Assembly: GCA_016708875.1 (NCBI GenBank)
Contig: JADJFA010000001.1
Span: 1-64,000 of the forward strand
Direction of reading: 5' to 3'
DNA length: 64,000 bases
From: Lewinellaceae bacterium
Lineage (GTDB): Bacteria; Bacteroidota; Bacteroidia; Chitinophagales; Saprospiraceae
The notes under the pieces were generated by a model that worked only from the letters and a program-made list of their open reading frames with translations, was not told where the DNA came from and searched no databases. A program made the position numbers and the translations under genes. Of this stretch, positions 18,901-28,100 are shown piece after piece. Every line of letters starts with the position of its first letter. The first letter of the stretch is position 1.

Positions 18901-20169
18901 ATTGCCAGCCGGGGACTTACTCCGTGACGGAAAATTGCGAAATCAAGGAATTCCAAATCGCGCAAGACCTGGCTTTGCCGACGGTGCAACTTGGCGTGGT
19001 AGGGACTTTGACCTGCGCCAGCCGAGGGGAATATTGCCAGCCGGGGACTTCCCCCCGGGCCAAACCGAAACAGGGAGGCCGGGGACTGCCCAGCCAGCCG
19101 ATTTTTAACGGCGTGGAATACTGTCAGCCGGGGACTTACTCGTAACGGAAAACTGTGAAATCAAGGAATTCCAAATCGCGCAAGACCTGGCTTTGCCGAC
19201 GGTGCAACTTGGCGTGGTGGGGATTTTATCCTGCGCCCAGCCATGCCTGACTTTTAACGGCCTGGAATATTGCCAGCCGGGGACTTACTCCGTGACGGAA
19301 AATTGCGAAATCAAGGAATTCCAAATCGCGCAAGACCTGGCTTTGCCGACGGTGCAACTTGGCGTGGTAGGGACTTTGACCTGCGCCCAGCCATGCCTGA
19401 CCTACAACAGGTGGAATACTGCCAGCCGGGGGCCTACTCGGTGACGGGAAATTGCGAAATCAAGGAATTCCAAATCGCACAAGACCTGCCTTTGCCGACG
19501 GTGCAACTTGGCGTGGTAGGGACTTTGACCTGCGCCCAGCCCTGCCTGACCTACAACGGCGTGGAATACTGCCAGCCGGGGGCTTACTCGGTGACGGGAA
19601 ATTGCGAAAACATTGAATTTCAAATCGGCGACCTGCCTCCGGTATGGCTTGAACTTGGTGAAGACCAGACGATTGCAGCCGATGAATCCGCCGAATTACT
19701 GGGGCAAACCAACGCCATTCCTGCCATCATTACTTGGCACAATTCCACCGACACGATGCCCGAAACCCATCTCGGCATCACGGTACAGCCGGTGGAAAAC
19801 ACCCTGTATTTCCTCGAAATCCAGGACCTGAACGGTTGTTTGCTGAAAGATTCTGTGTGGGTGTTGGTGGAAGGTGGATGGTATGCGCCCAACGTGATAC
19901 GTCCCCTTTCGGCGGAGTTGAACGGCTGGTTCACCCTATTCGCCAGTCCAAATCATGTCGCGGAGATTCAATTGCTTGAGATTTTTGACCGCTGGGGAAA
20001 CATGGTTTTTTCCAGAAAGAATTTCCCACCCAACCAGTCTGAATCAGGCTGGAACGGTACACATAACGGACAGATGGTCAACCCGGCGGTGTTTGTATGG
20101 AAGGCCACCTTGTTGCTGAAAAACGGCAGCACCGAGCAAGTGGTAGGCGATGTGACGGTAGTCAGGTGA
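15923..20169 (+). CDS. Large T9SS-exported repeat adhesin with 50-residue tandem repeats (several frameshifts)
   Basis: The start MKHQLLALALLAISTAPISA is a signal peptide. Residues 25-330 are Cys-rich; a PKD-like module follows (LNCYINSLTLGGGSSSGPNY, GPGISPSGNNQP, NTANGCTDTD). From about 18398 to 19640 there are roughly eight 150-bp repeats of the type VQLGVVGTLTCAQPCLTFNG then VEYCQPGTYSVTENCEIKEF, each with four cysteines. The end is a type B (gliding-motility-associated) sorting domain: APNVIRPLSAELNGWFTLF, EIFDRWGNMVF, GWNGTHNGQMVNPAVFVW. The frame breaks near 18530, 18795, 19140 and 19410; comparison between repeats shows one missing base each time. It is predicted to be surface-attached; binding target unknown. 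Confidence 0.8.
18398..19640 (+). repeat. Tandem array of about eight 150-bp (50-codon) repeats
   Basis: The EFQIA codons recur at 18501, 18650, 18799, 18949, 19167, 19317, 19466 and 19616. Spacing is 150 bp, or 149 where one base is missing, except 218 around 18949-19167 where an irregular GC-rich stretch replaces part of a unit. All units keep four Cys codons. Confidence 0.9.
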
Positions 20170-20213
20170 GAGGCGTGAAAGGCGTGAGAGGTGTGAGAGG
20201 GCTCTCACGCTTC

Positions 20214-21368
20214 TCACACCCTGACCCACTTCGCTTTGCTTTTCCCGCTTGCAATTACTTTTTCGATAAAACGCATCCCCCGCACCCCATCCTGAATCGT
20301 AGGAAAATCCGCGTGGATTGGGTCGGGTTGATGCCCGGCTTCCTGCGCCCGAACGCAGTGTGCGAAGTTCTTGTAAATGTTTGCGAATGCCTCCAAATAA
20401 CCTTCCGGATGTCCCGCTGGGATACGTGCCGCCGCTTGCGCTTCAGGATACATCGGCCCGGCGCCGCCCGTTCGGAAAACTTGCATTGGTTTGTCTAACC
20501 ATTTCACAAGGAGCGTATTGGGTTCCATTTGCCGCCACTCGAGGCCGCCTTTTTCGCCATAAACGCGGATATTCAGGTTGTTTTCCTCTCCTGCTGAAAT
20601 CTGGCTGGCGTGTAGAATCCCCTTCGCCCCGCCTTCAAAACGGAGCAACACATTCCCGTCATCGTCGAGCAAACGACCAGGCACGAAGGTGCTGATGTCA
20701 GCACATAATTCGCTGATTTTCAGACCCGTGATGTATTCGGCGAGGTTCTCAGCATGGGTGCCAATATCGCCCATGGCCCCTGCTATACCGCTGCGGCTGG
20801 GATCTGTGCGCCAGGTGGCCTGTTTTTGGCCGGAGGCTTCTAAATTGGTGCTGAGCCAACCTTGAGGGTACTCCACTACGACTTTTCGGATATTGCCGAG
20901 TTCGCCGTGCCGAATCATTTGGCGGGCTTGTTTTACCATCGGGTAACCTGTGTAGTTGTGCGTAAGCGCAAAAACGAGTCCGGATTTGGTCACGATTTTT
21001 TCCAGTGCAAGGGCTTCTTTCAGGCTAAAAGCCACCGGCTTATCGCAGATGACGTGGAAGCCGTTTTCAAGCGCCATTTTGGCTGGGGCAAAGTGGACAT
21101 GGTTGGGCGTCACGATGCTCACGAACTGCATCCGGCGGTCGGGGCGAAGGCGTTTTTCGCGCTGGATCATGTCGCGGAACGTGCCATAACAGCGATCCGG
21201 CGGCAGCCCAAAATCAGCCCCGGAGGCCTTGGATTTTTCAGGATTGCTGCTGAATGCGCCACAGACAAGTTCAATCTCGCCATCCAATGCGGCTGCCATG
21301 CGGTGTACTGCGCCGATAAACGCGCCCTGGCCACCGCCGACCATTCCCATGCGGAGTTTGTGTTTCAT
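20214..21368 (-). CDS. Gfo/Idh/MocA-family oxidoreductase
   Basis: Intact, 384 residues. The Rossmann fingerprint is GMVGGGQGAFIGAVHR at residues 8-23; the family EKP motif appears as CDKPVAF near 131; GDIGTHAENLAEYITG near 215 carries the catalytic His/Asp region. Family members oxidise or isomerise sugars or inositols with NAD(P). The substrate cannot be read from the sequence, and no sugar-transport or isomerase neighbour is present. It is convergent with the adhesin gene, 44 bases apart. Confidence 0.88.
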   Translation of the reverse strand: MKHKLRMGMVGGGQGAFIGAVHRMAAALDGEIELVCGAFSSNPEKSKASGADFGLPPDRCYGTFRDMIQREKRLRPDRRMQFVSIVTPNHVHFAPAKMALENGFHVICDKPVAFSLKEALALEKIVTKSGLVFALTHNYTGYPMVKQARQMIRHGELGNIRKVVVEYPQGWLSTNLEASGQKQATWRTDPSRSGIAGAMGDIGTHAENLAEYITGLKISELCADISTFVPGRLLDDDGNVLLRFEGGAKGILHASQISAGEENNLNIRVYGEKGGLEWRQMEPNTLLVKWLDKPMQVFRTGGAGPMYPEAQAAARIPAGHPEGYLEAFANIYKNFAHCVRAQEAGHQPDPIHADFPTIQDGVRGMRFIEKVIASGKSKAKWVRV

Positions 21369-21505
21369 TTTAAAAAAATTGCTGTGGCAAACATAGCAAA
21401 GGCTTTGACTAAAATTGTAAATTCAAAAACAGCGATGCCCGTAGGTGGGTCTTTTTCTTTAAAAAGATTCGGACATTTGCACTAAATATTCCCCCTACCC
21501 CGCCC

Positions 21506-22261
21506 ATGAGCAAATCCAAACTCATCCCTTCCATCCACAACTACTGCGACCGCTGGTGCGAGCGCTGTGTCTTCGTCGAACGTTGCGCTGTGGGCGTGGA
21601 AGAACTGGAACGCTGGAAACTCGATACACCCATGACCGACGAGGAAATGTGGAGCACCGTGAGCGATCATTTCAAAGAATCCCTGCGCATGCTCGACGAA
21701 ATGCTACGCGAAGCCGGAATAGACCCCGCAGAAGTCCGGGCCGAGCCTGAGCCCATTCCCGACCCGGACATGGAAAAACTGGAAGCCGAAATCTTTGAGA
21801 GAGGGATGGCTTATTTCAAGTTGACAGATGGCTTTTTTAAAACAAACCAGGAATTTTTAACAGCACGAGAGGCCGAAACCCAGCAAATGGCCGAAATGGA
21901 AATTCCTATTGACGTGGAACAACTGGAACACACGCAAGAGGCCATCGAAATCATCCACCAGTACGCAGCCTTTATCGGTGTAAAAGCCCGCCGCGCAGTT
22001 TCGGGCATGGAGGATATGCACAATACCGAGATTTGGGGCGACCCACCCTACCAAAGCGATGCGAATGGCAGTGCAAAAGCCTGCATACTTTGCATAGAGC
22101 GAAGTCTCGGCTCCTGGGAAATGATTCGCAAAACCTGGCCCGAAAAAACCGATGAAATCCTCGACTTGCTGTTGGCACTTAGCCGCTTTCGGAAAGAAAT
22201 GGAGCGGCTTTTCCCGGATTGGCAAAAGTTTGTCCGCCCGGGTTTTGATACAGAAAAATAA
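21506..22261 (+). CDS. Hypothetical protein with an N-terminal cysteine cluster
   Basis: Intact, 251 residues, no signal peptide. Residues 9-28 hold four cysteines: HNYCDRWCERCVFVERC, a spacing suited to a zinc or iron-sulfur site. The rest is acidic and helical (MTDEEMWSTVSDHFKESLRM, AEPEPIPDPDMEKLEAEIFE) with one more pair, KACILCIERS, near residue 195. Its stop is one base before a strong hairpin (22262-22292). I do not recognise a characterised function; a metal-binding cytoplasmic protein is the most that can be said. Confidence 0.7.
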   Translation: MSKSKLIPSIHNYCDRWCERCVFVERCAVGVEELERWKLDTPMTDEEMWSTVSDHFKESLRMLDEMLREAGIDPAEVRAEPEPIPDPDMEKLEAEIFERGMAYFKLTDGFFKTNQEFLTAREAETQQMAEMEIPIDVEQLEHTQEAIEIIHQYAAFIGVKARRAVSGMEDMHNTEIWGDPPYQSDANGSAKACILCIERSLGSWEMIRKTWPEKTDEILDLLLALSRFRKEMERLFPDWQKFVRPGFDTEK

Positions 22262-22292
22262 CCCGTCCTACGGCTTGAAGCCGTAGGACGGG
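22262..22292 (+). terminator. Perfect 15-bp stem hairpin after the Cys-cluster gene
   Basis: CCCGTCCTACGGCTT-G-AAGCCGTAGGACGGG follows the stop codon immediately. There is no T-run, so it may be a 3'-end stabiliser or one of the repeat family rather than a classical terminator. Confidence 0.55.
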
Positions 22293-22310
22293 TGCACAAA
22301 TCCATATTCC

Positions 22311-23756
22311 ATGCTCAAAGATTCCACACTCTTACACCGCCAAGCCTTCATCAATGGCGAATGGACTTCCGCCGATTCCGGCAAAACCTTCTCTGTCACC
22401 AACCCAGCCACTGGCGAAGAGCTCGCCCGCGTGGCCGATTGCGGCACGGCCGAAACCAAACAAGCCATTTTAGCCGCCGAAGCCGCCTTGCCCGAGTGGC
22501 GCGCCAAAACCGCTACCGCACGTGCCGCAATTTTGCGCAAGTGGCACGATCTGATTTTGGAAAATGCCGATGATCTTGGGCTGCTTTTGACCCTCGAACA
22601 AGGCAAACCTGTACCAGAAGCAAAAGGCGAAATCCGCTACGGCGCTACGTTCATCGAGTGGTTTGCCGAAGAAGGGAAGCGGGCGTATGGCGATATTATT
22701 CCGCCGCACCTGCCCGGTATGCGCCTGCTCGTGGTCAAACAGCCCATTGGCGTGGTAGCCGCTATCACGCCCTGGAACTTCCCCAATGCGATGATTACCC
22801 GAAAGGTCGCCCCTGCGCTCGCGGCAGGATGCACCGTGGTACTCAAACCCTCAGAAGAAACCCCTTTATCCGCCTTGGCATTGGCCGAACTCGCTGCCCG
22901 CGCAGGATTCCCGCCGGGAGTGCTCAACATCGTCACGGGCATGGACGCACCAGCCATCGGCAAAGTCCTGACAGACAGTCCGATAGTGCGCAAAGTTTCC
23001 TTTACCGGCAGTACTGAAGTGGGCAAATTGCTCATGCGCCAGAGCGCGGATACCGTAAAGAAAATCTCGCTCGAACTCGGCGGTAACGCCCCCTTCATCG
23101 TATTCGACGATGCCGACCTTGATGCTGCCGTGGACGGCGCCATCGTAGCCAAATATCGCAATGCAGGACAAACCTGTGTGTGCGCCAACCGGATTTTTGT
23201 ACAAGACGGTGTATATGAGGCATTTCTGGAAAAATTCACCGCCGCTGTCTTGAAGCAGAAAATCGGTCCCGGCACAGAGCAAGGCGTGAACATTGGTCCG
23301 CTCATCAATGCCGAAGCCCTCGAAAAAGTACAACGGCTGGTAGGCAATGCCACCCAAAAAGGAGCACGAGTAGTGACGGGCGGCCATGCTTTGCAGGGCA
23401 CTTTTTATGAAGCCACGGTACTGGCTGATGTGACTACCAAAATGGACATCATGCACGAGGAGATTTTTGGGCCCGTGGCGCCTATCACCCGTTTTTCCGA
23501 AGAAAAGGAGGTCATCCAAATGGCCAACGACACGCCCTATGGTTTGGCCGCCTATTTCTACGGGCGCGACATCGGGCGGGTGTTCCGCGTAGCCGAAGCC
23601 CTCGATTATGGCATGGTAGGTGTGAACACAGGCATGGTAGCCACTACAGTCGCGCCCTTCGGCGGTGTGAAGGAAAGCGGCATTGGGCGGGAAGGCTCGA
23701 AGTATGGTTTGGAGGATTTTTTGGAGGTGAAGTATATTTGTTTAGGGGGGATTTGA
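22311..23756 (+). CDS. gabD: NAD(P)-dependent succinate-semialdehyde dehydrogenase
   Basis: Intact, 481 residues, the usual length. Motifs: TPWNFPNAM (oxyanion Asn) near 155, GFPPGVLNIVTG and SFTGSTEVGK (cofactor) near 200-240, SLELGGNAPFIVFDDAD with the general-base Glu near 255, and AGQTCVCANRIFV with the catalytic Cys near 289. EEIFGPVAP and KESGIGREG at the end fit the GabD subgroup. It oxidises succinate semialdehyde to succinate, the last step of the GABA shunt. No GABA transaminase is in the window. Broad aldehyde dehydrogenase activity cannot be excluded. Confidence 0.92.
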   Translation: MLKDSTLLHRQAFINGEWTSADSGKTFSVTNPATGEELARVADCGTAETKQAILAAEAALPEWRAKTATARAAILRKWHDLILENADDLGLLLTLEQGKPVPEAKGEIRYGATFIEWFAEEGKRAYGDIIPPHLPGMRLLVVKQPIGVVAAITPWNFPNAMITRKVAPALAAGCTVVLKPSEETPLSALALAELAARAGFPPGVLNIVTGMDAPAIGKVLTDSPIVRKVSFTGSTEVGKLLMRQSADTVKKISLELGGNAPFIVFDDADLDAAVDGAIVAKYRNAGQTCVCANRIFVQDGVYEAFLEKFTAAVLKQKIGPGTEQGVNIGPLINAEALEKVQRLVGNATQKGARVVTGGHALQGTFYEATVLADVTTKMDIMHEEIFGPVAPITRFSEEKEVIQMANDTPYGLAAYFYGRDIGRVFRVAEALDYGMVGVNTGMVATTVAPFGGVKESGIGREGSKYGLEDFLEVKYICLGGI

Positions 23757-23772
23757 TGAAGGCTCCACTACC

Positions 23773-24881
23773 CTATTTCGCCACCAACATCTTTCTCAAA
23801 TGCCAATGAATAGACCCTTGAATACTACTGGCAACATACCCAATCATGAACATTTCACTGGGGGCAGAGACCATAAACATCTCTGAACTGTCACTAGAAT
23901 GTGATGCCCATCAATGGCTTGTTCGTGCAGTGTTTTCCCTGTATGCTCATCCACCAACTGTAAAAGTACCGTGCCATTGGCAGAGCGACTAGCACTGTAA
24001 GTGGTGATTGTTTTAGTTTCAGTCTTGTATTTCAACGTACGAGAAATAACCCTTCCTGCGGTATCCAATTTTTCATCGTAACCATCTTCAACTTGCGTGC
24101 ACTCAGTACGCTCGGTACTAGTATTGCTTTCCGGGCTTACATAAAGCGATACCAAGCGGCATTTAGCACGAAAGTCAAAATTTGAGCGAGCTGTTGAGTC
24201 TGTGTAAAAAACCAACCATTCGCTTTTTACCCTACTTCTCCCAGATGGGTGTCACGCCAAAAGCCTTGCCATCCGGCATCCCGTTTAGCACACTCGTTTC
24301 AAAAAGAATGTGGGCCTTTCCATTCTGATATGCGCTGTCAATCAACGCATTGGCATTTTCCCAGGAAGGAAAATGTGTCTTTTAAATCAAGCAATGCACG
24401 GTAGGCATCTCCGGGCGGGTTGCCGTTGGCCAGTGGAATCGGTTATGGCAAGAAGTCCTTGCGCATGGTTGTAAAGGTAGGCGGCAAGACGACGACTGTC
24501 TGCTTCCAGTGAATCAATGGTCTCGATTTGCGTGAACGTAGGGACAAACCCTTTTTTGCTTTTGAAGGAACCATGGGCAGATAGTTTCTGCTGGCGCGCC
24601 TGGATTTGACGATGAATCTTATTGATACGCGGCCAGTTTTCAGATAAAGCGACCTCACCTAACAGAGCTAGTTCAGCAGAATCGCGCCTTTGTGCAAGAC
24701 CAAATGCCGATTCGAGCCCCAGAAGGTCTTTTTTACTTTGCCTGCCGTTTCTTTGATCGCCAATATTTGAACTGTACAGTTCAATCGCTCTATCGTAGTC
24801 CCCTTTTTGAACAAAATATTCTGGACTGTGGCAGGCTGCTAGAGCACAAAAAACCAGGAAAAGAAGCGTGGAAATTTTCAT
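23773..24881 (-). CDS. Hypothetical lipoprotein (at least three frameshifts)
   Basis: The start MKISTLLFLVFCALAACHSP carries a lipobox (LAAC). The next 130 residues are helical and look like a tetratricopeptide-type region (FVQKGDYDRAIELYSSNIGD, LEADSRRLAAYLYNHAQGLL). After breaks near 24400 and 24235 the protein continues with NGKAHILFETSVL and a beta-rich part (CRLVSLYVSPESNTSTERTE, VLLQLVDEHTGKTL); a last shift near 23895 leads to FMIGYVASSIQGSIHW and a stop at 23773. I recognise no catalytic motif. It is probably a lipid-anchored envelope protein. Confidence 0.5.
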
Positions 24882-25171
24882 AGTCGGCAAAAATTTGATT
24901 CAATCAAAGGTTTCTACTGACTTCCCATCTAGCAAAGTATTGGCGTGTTAAAGTATGGGCCAACTATGCGTTAAACTTTTCAAAAGCAGGCATTTGGCCT
25001 TAACACTTTGCTATTTTTTTGCCACCCTTTGCCAAAGGCTTACAATATTTAGCCTCTAAAAGCACCGAGTTGGCTATTTTCGCCTTTCTTTAATCCAAAG
25101 CCAGCAATTCTCCCAGATCGAGGCTGCTCACATCTCTTTTCGTTTGTCAAATCCAAAATTTTCCTTCTTTC

Positions 25172-28100
25172 TAATGTTTGAGAAACTTCTCACCCTACTG
25201 TGCGCTGATGGTCGTCGGCGCTTCTCATGCCCAATCTATCTGGACAGATATGCCAGAAAGCGGCATTCCTACCACTGGAGAACGCCGCATCCAGCCTGCC
25301 AAGTTTCGCGCTGCGCGGCTCAATGTTTCAGCACTACAGCCCGTATTGGCTGCTGCACCGGAACGTTTCAGCAGCGCCGAATCTGGCAATTGGCCCATGC
25401 TTTCCCTGCCATTGCCTGATGGCGGCATGGGACGTTTCCAAATCGAAGAAACGCCCGTGATGCACCCCGACTGGCAAGCTAAATACCCTCAAATAAGAAC
25501 TTATACAGGTCGGGGAATTGACGACCCGACGGCCGTATTGAAATGCGACCTCACGCCCTGGGGCTTCCACGGCATGGTGCGTTCCGGCAAGTACGGCACT
25601 TATTTCATTGACCCGGCAGTACATGGAAATACCGAGTTTTATGTTGTTTACAACAAAAAAGATTACCTCCCTACAGCAGATGATGCGCTTTGGACTTGTG
25701 CCACACCGAGCCAGATGGGGCACAACTGTTGGAACATGGCAAGAAGTTGACTCCCGCCCAACTGGCTGAATTCCAAGGCGATACCAAACTTCGTCGCTAT
25801 CGCCTTGCACTGGCTTGCACGGGCGAGTACGCTGCCTTCCATGGCGGCACCAAACCCCTTGTACTGGCGGCCATGAATACTTCGATGAACCGCGTAAACG
25901 GCGTGTACGAAATTGACTTTGCCGTCACGATGCAGATCATCCCGAACAACGACCTCATTATTTACCTGAATGCCGCTACCGATCCTTACACAAACAACGA
26001 CGGCGGGCAATGCTCGGCCAAAACCAGATTACCTGCAACAATGTGATCGGAGTCGCCAACTACGACATCGGCCACGTATTCAGCACAGGTGGAGGTGGCG
26101 TTGCCGGTCTTTACGTGGTGTCCGGCACCAGCAAAGCCAATGGTGTAACGGGTGGAGGAAGCCCTGTTGGTGATCCTTTTGACATTGATTATGTAGCCCA
26201 CGAAATAGGCCACCAGTTTGGCGGCAGCCACACATATGGCAACTGCGGCGGCAACGTCAACAATCCTGCCGCTGTTGAGCCGGGTAGTGGCACTACCATT
26301 ATGGCTATGCGGGCATTTGCGGCGCTCAAAATGTTGATGCACACAGCGAAGACATTTTCCATGGCTACAACATTCAGGAAATGGGGGCCTTTATCAATAC
26401 AGGCGGCGAATACTTGTCCCGTAAAGATTACAACAACAAATCACAACCCGGACGTGAATGGCGGCCCCAACCGAATCATCCCAAAATCACACCCTTTGCG
26501 CTTACAGCTGTTGGTTCCGACATTGATGGCGATACGCTTACCTACACCTGGGAGCAAATGGACTATGGCGACTCGCCTTCGCCCCCTGTGTCTACGGCTA
26601 CAGTAGGCCCATTGTTTCGTTCATACAAAGGCAACACTTCGCCCACCCGGTATTTCCCACGTTTGCCTGACCTGGTGAACAACGTGAACTCGACCTGGGA
26701 AGAACTCCCCGGTGTGGCACGGAATATGAATTTCCGGGTAGTAGCCCGCGACAATGACTGGTATGCAGGCTGCACGGACGAAGATGATGTGCAAATCACG
26801 GTGGCCGCCACCGCAGGGCCATTCCTCGTCACAGTACCCAATACAAATGTGCTTTGGCTTGTCGGCGAAACGAAAACGGTGACCTGGGATGTGGCAAATA
26901 CCACTGCCGCTCCTGTTTCATGCACCAATGTGCGTATCACGCTTTCTACGGATGGAGGCTTTACCTATCCGGTAGAATTAGCCGCAAGTGTTCCGAACAA
27001 TGGCTCCGCCAACATCACGGTTCCAAACAACGTCTCCACTACTTGCAGGGTTCGGGTAGAATCGGTGGGCAATATCTTTTTTGATATTTCCAATACGAAT
27101 TTCCGCATTGAAACGCCCCCTACCCCTACCTACCTGATAGGCACTTCTATAAGCAGTCTGAATATTTGCGCAGATTCGAGCGCTTCCTTTAGTAGCACTT
27201 TGACACCTATTGCAGGTTTCAACAGTGACGTCACCTTGAGTGTGACAGGTGCTCCAGCGGGTGCAACCGTAAATATTTCGCCCAATCCTGTAATGCCATC
27301 GGGTACAGCCACCATATCCATCACGGATATAACACCTGGTATGGCGGGCAACTATACACTCAGCATCACAGGTACGGGAGGCGCAATAACCCAAACGGCA
27401 ACGGTTTCACTTACGGCATTACCCGGCGCTCCTGGCACAGCCAATGTAATCAGCCTGACAAACGGCGAATCGGGGTTAAGTACTACGGCCATACTTACCT
27501 GGTCAGCGGCTTCTTTTGCCAACACTTACCTTTTGGAAGTGGCTACAAACCCATCATTTTCAGTAGGTTCCTTGGTTTCAAGCCAAACCGTAAGCGGCAC
27601 AAGTGGAACGGTAGGCGACCTTTTGACCTCCTCGGTTTACTACTGGCGTGTTCGCGCAAGCAATGATTGTGGCACAGGCAGTTATTCCGCCACATGGGCT
27701 TTCCAAACGGGTGCAAACATTTGCGGGGTACAATTTAACAGTACCGATGTTCCAAAAATCATTGACGCTAGCTCGGTAAATACGGTTACGTCAAACCTGA
27801 ACGTCGGGCAAAACAAGGCCATCAACCATGTGAACCTGAGCCTGGCCATTACCCACAGTTATACCGGCGACCTCCTTGCAAGTCTTGTATCCCCAACAGG
27901 CGACACTACCCTGCTTTTTGACCAGCCGGGTGTTCCAGCCGATCCATACGGTTGCAATAGGGCAAACGTCAACCTCACTTTTGACAGCCAGGCAGCACAA
28001 AACGCGGACGTTCTTGAAAATCAATGCAATCCCTCGTCCCCGGCTTTGAGTGGCACTTTCCAATCCATCGAAACGCTGAATGCGCACAACGGCAAGAGCG

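Noticed and set aside
18398..19640. CRISPR-like regular repeats
   Set aside because: Units are 150 bp, contiguous and coding, with no spacers; they are protein repeats.
20862..21485. Plus-strand frame of 207 residues opposite the oxidoreductase
   Set aside because: Antisense of a complete Gfo/Idh/MocA gene; no family likeness.
22637..23519. Minus-strand frames of 217 and 254 residues opposite gabD
   Set aside because: Antisense shadows of a full-length conserved enzyme.
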